Shown piece by piece: positions 63,589-64,000 of a stretch of 64,000 nt of DNA. Made by a program: the position numbers and the translations under genes. How positions within the stretch are numbered: position 1 is the first letter of the stretch; every line of letters starts with the position of its first letter. The notes under the pieces were generated by a model. That model was not told the origin of the DNA. It made no database searches and worked only from the letters and a program-made list of their open reading frames with translations. Origin of the DNA: Gymnogyps californianus (taxonomy: Eukaryota > Chordata > Aves > Accipitriformes > Cathartidae); NCBI RefSeq assembly GCF_018139145.2, contig NC_059486.1, positions 10,044,001 to 10,108,000 of the forward strand, written 5' to 3'.

Positions 63589-64000
63589 AAACACAAACCA
63601 ACAACCATGAACGATGAATTTTGATGCACTAAATTGCAATGGAATACAAGGCATAATTAAAAAAAAAGTTTTAGCAATTTGATTCATTAGATTGTGCCAT
63701 GAAAATTAATGTGATGTTTAGTCTCATAAATTAATAGAAAAGGATGTTTCTTTTCCTAAAATAAATAAATAAAGATTGCAAGCTCTGAAGATGCTTGCAA
63801 ATCCAGAGCACTGGGTGGAACTCTAAACAAAGGGTAATGAACAGCCTGCTGTATTTTTCCACCCAAAAATCAGCAGATTATATGTCTGCTCTGAGAATCC
63901 CACATTAATCTTCTTCATTTGATCTGACAGTCTTCCCTCATATCCAAGTCATATTTACTATACATGGTTTACTGAAGCTCTAAACTTAATTGACAAGCTC

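Larger units (their letters stand above)
60831..64000. other. AT-rich non-coding DNA with simple repeats
   Basis: A pyrimidine tract (60924-60970), a C-rich tract (63558-63588) and a short AAAT run (63758-63774) are the only recognisable items. No gene, RNA gene or mobile element could be supported. Confidence 0.5.

Overview
The window looks like a piece of a bird nuclear chromosome. It is AT-rich and essentially free of genes over all 64 kb. The clade call rests on its retroelements. It has CR1 LINEs with the characteristic avian 3' end, including a 1.7 kb copy on the + strand and two short tails. It has a solo LTR of a family I recognise as common in neoavian genomes. It also has a GC-rich internal fragment of an avian endogenous retrovirus. 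A few very old amniote or sauropsid repeat fossils (MIR-like SINEs, a palindromic repeat) are also visible. I could not identify the species or the chromosome.

Layout. 1-5033: unique non-coding DNA with AT-rich, possibly conserved blocks. 5034-5378: CR1 tail on the minus strand. 8906-9502: solo LTR on the minus strand with a perfect 5-bp target duplication. 9508-53470: unique AT-rich DNA with one CR1 tail (21270-21387), simple repeats, MIR-like and other ancient repeat remnants, and several stretches that resemble vertebrate conserved non-coding elements. 53480-53935: GC-rich retroviral internal fragment, minus strand. 56633-59710: the densest part, a nested mobile-element cluster. It holds a degenerate R2-clade-like LINE C-terminus on the minus strand (thumb/connector plus a CCHC zinc knuckle and the start of the nuclease region), a duplicated thumb fragment and a duplicated 17-bp minisatellite. 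The CR1 ORF2 pseudogene follows on the + strand and ends in a pure ATTCT pentanucleotide array. 60190-60830: an unclassified GC-rich block with direct and inverted repeats, possibly another LTR-like element. 60831-64000: unique AT-rich DNA with a C-rich tract that could form a G-quadruplex on the minus strand.

No protein-coding exon, tRNA, rRNA, CRISPR array or operon was recognised. The only protein-level signals come from the two LINE pseudogenes. The window is therefore best read as a gene desert or part of a very large intron. The most unusual item is the R2-like LINE fossil and its duplicated minisatellite-bearing segment. I found no evidence of a new functional system.
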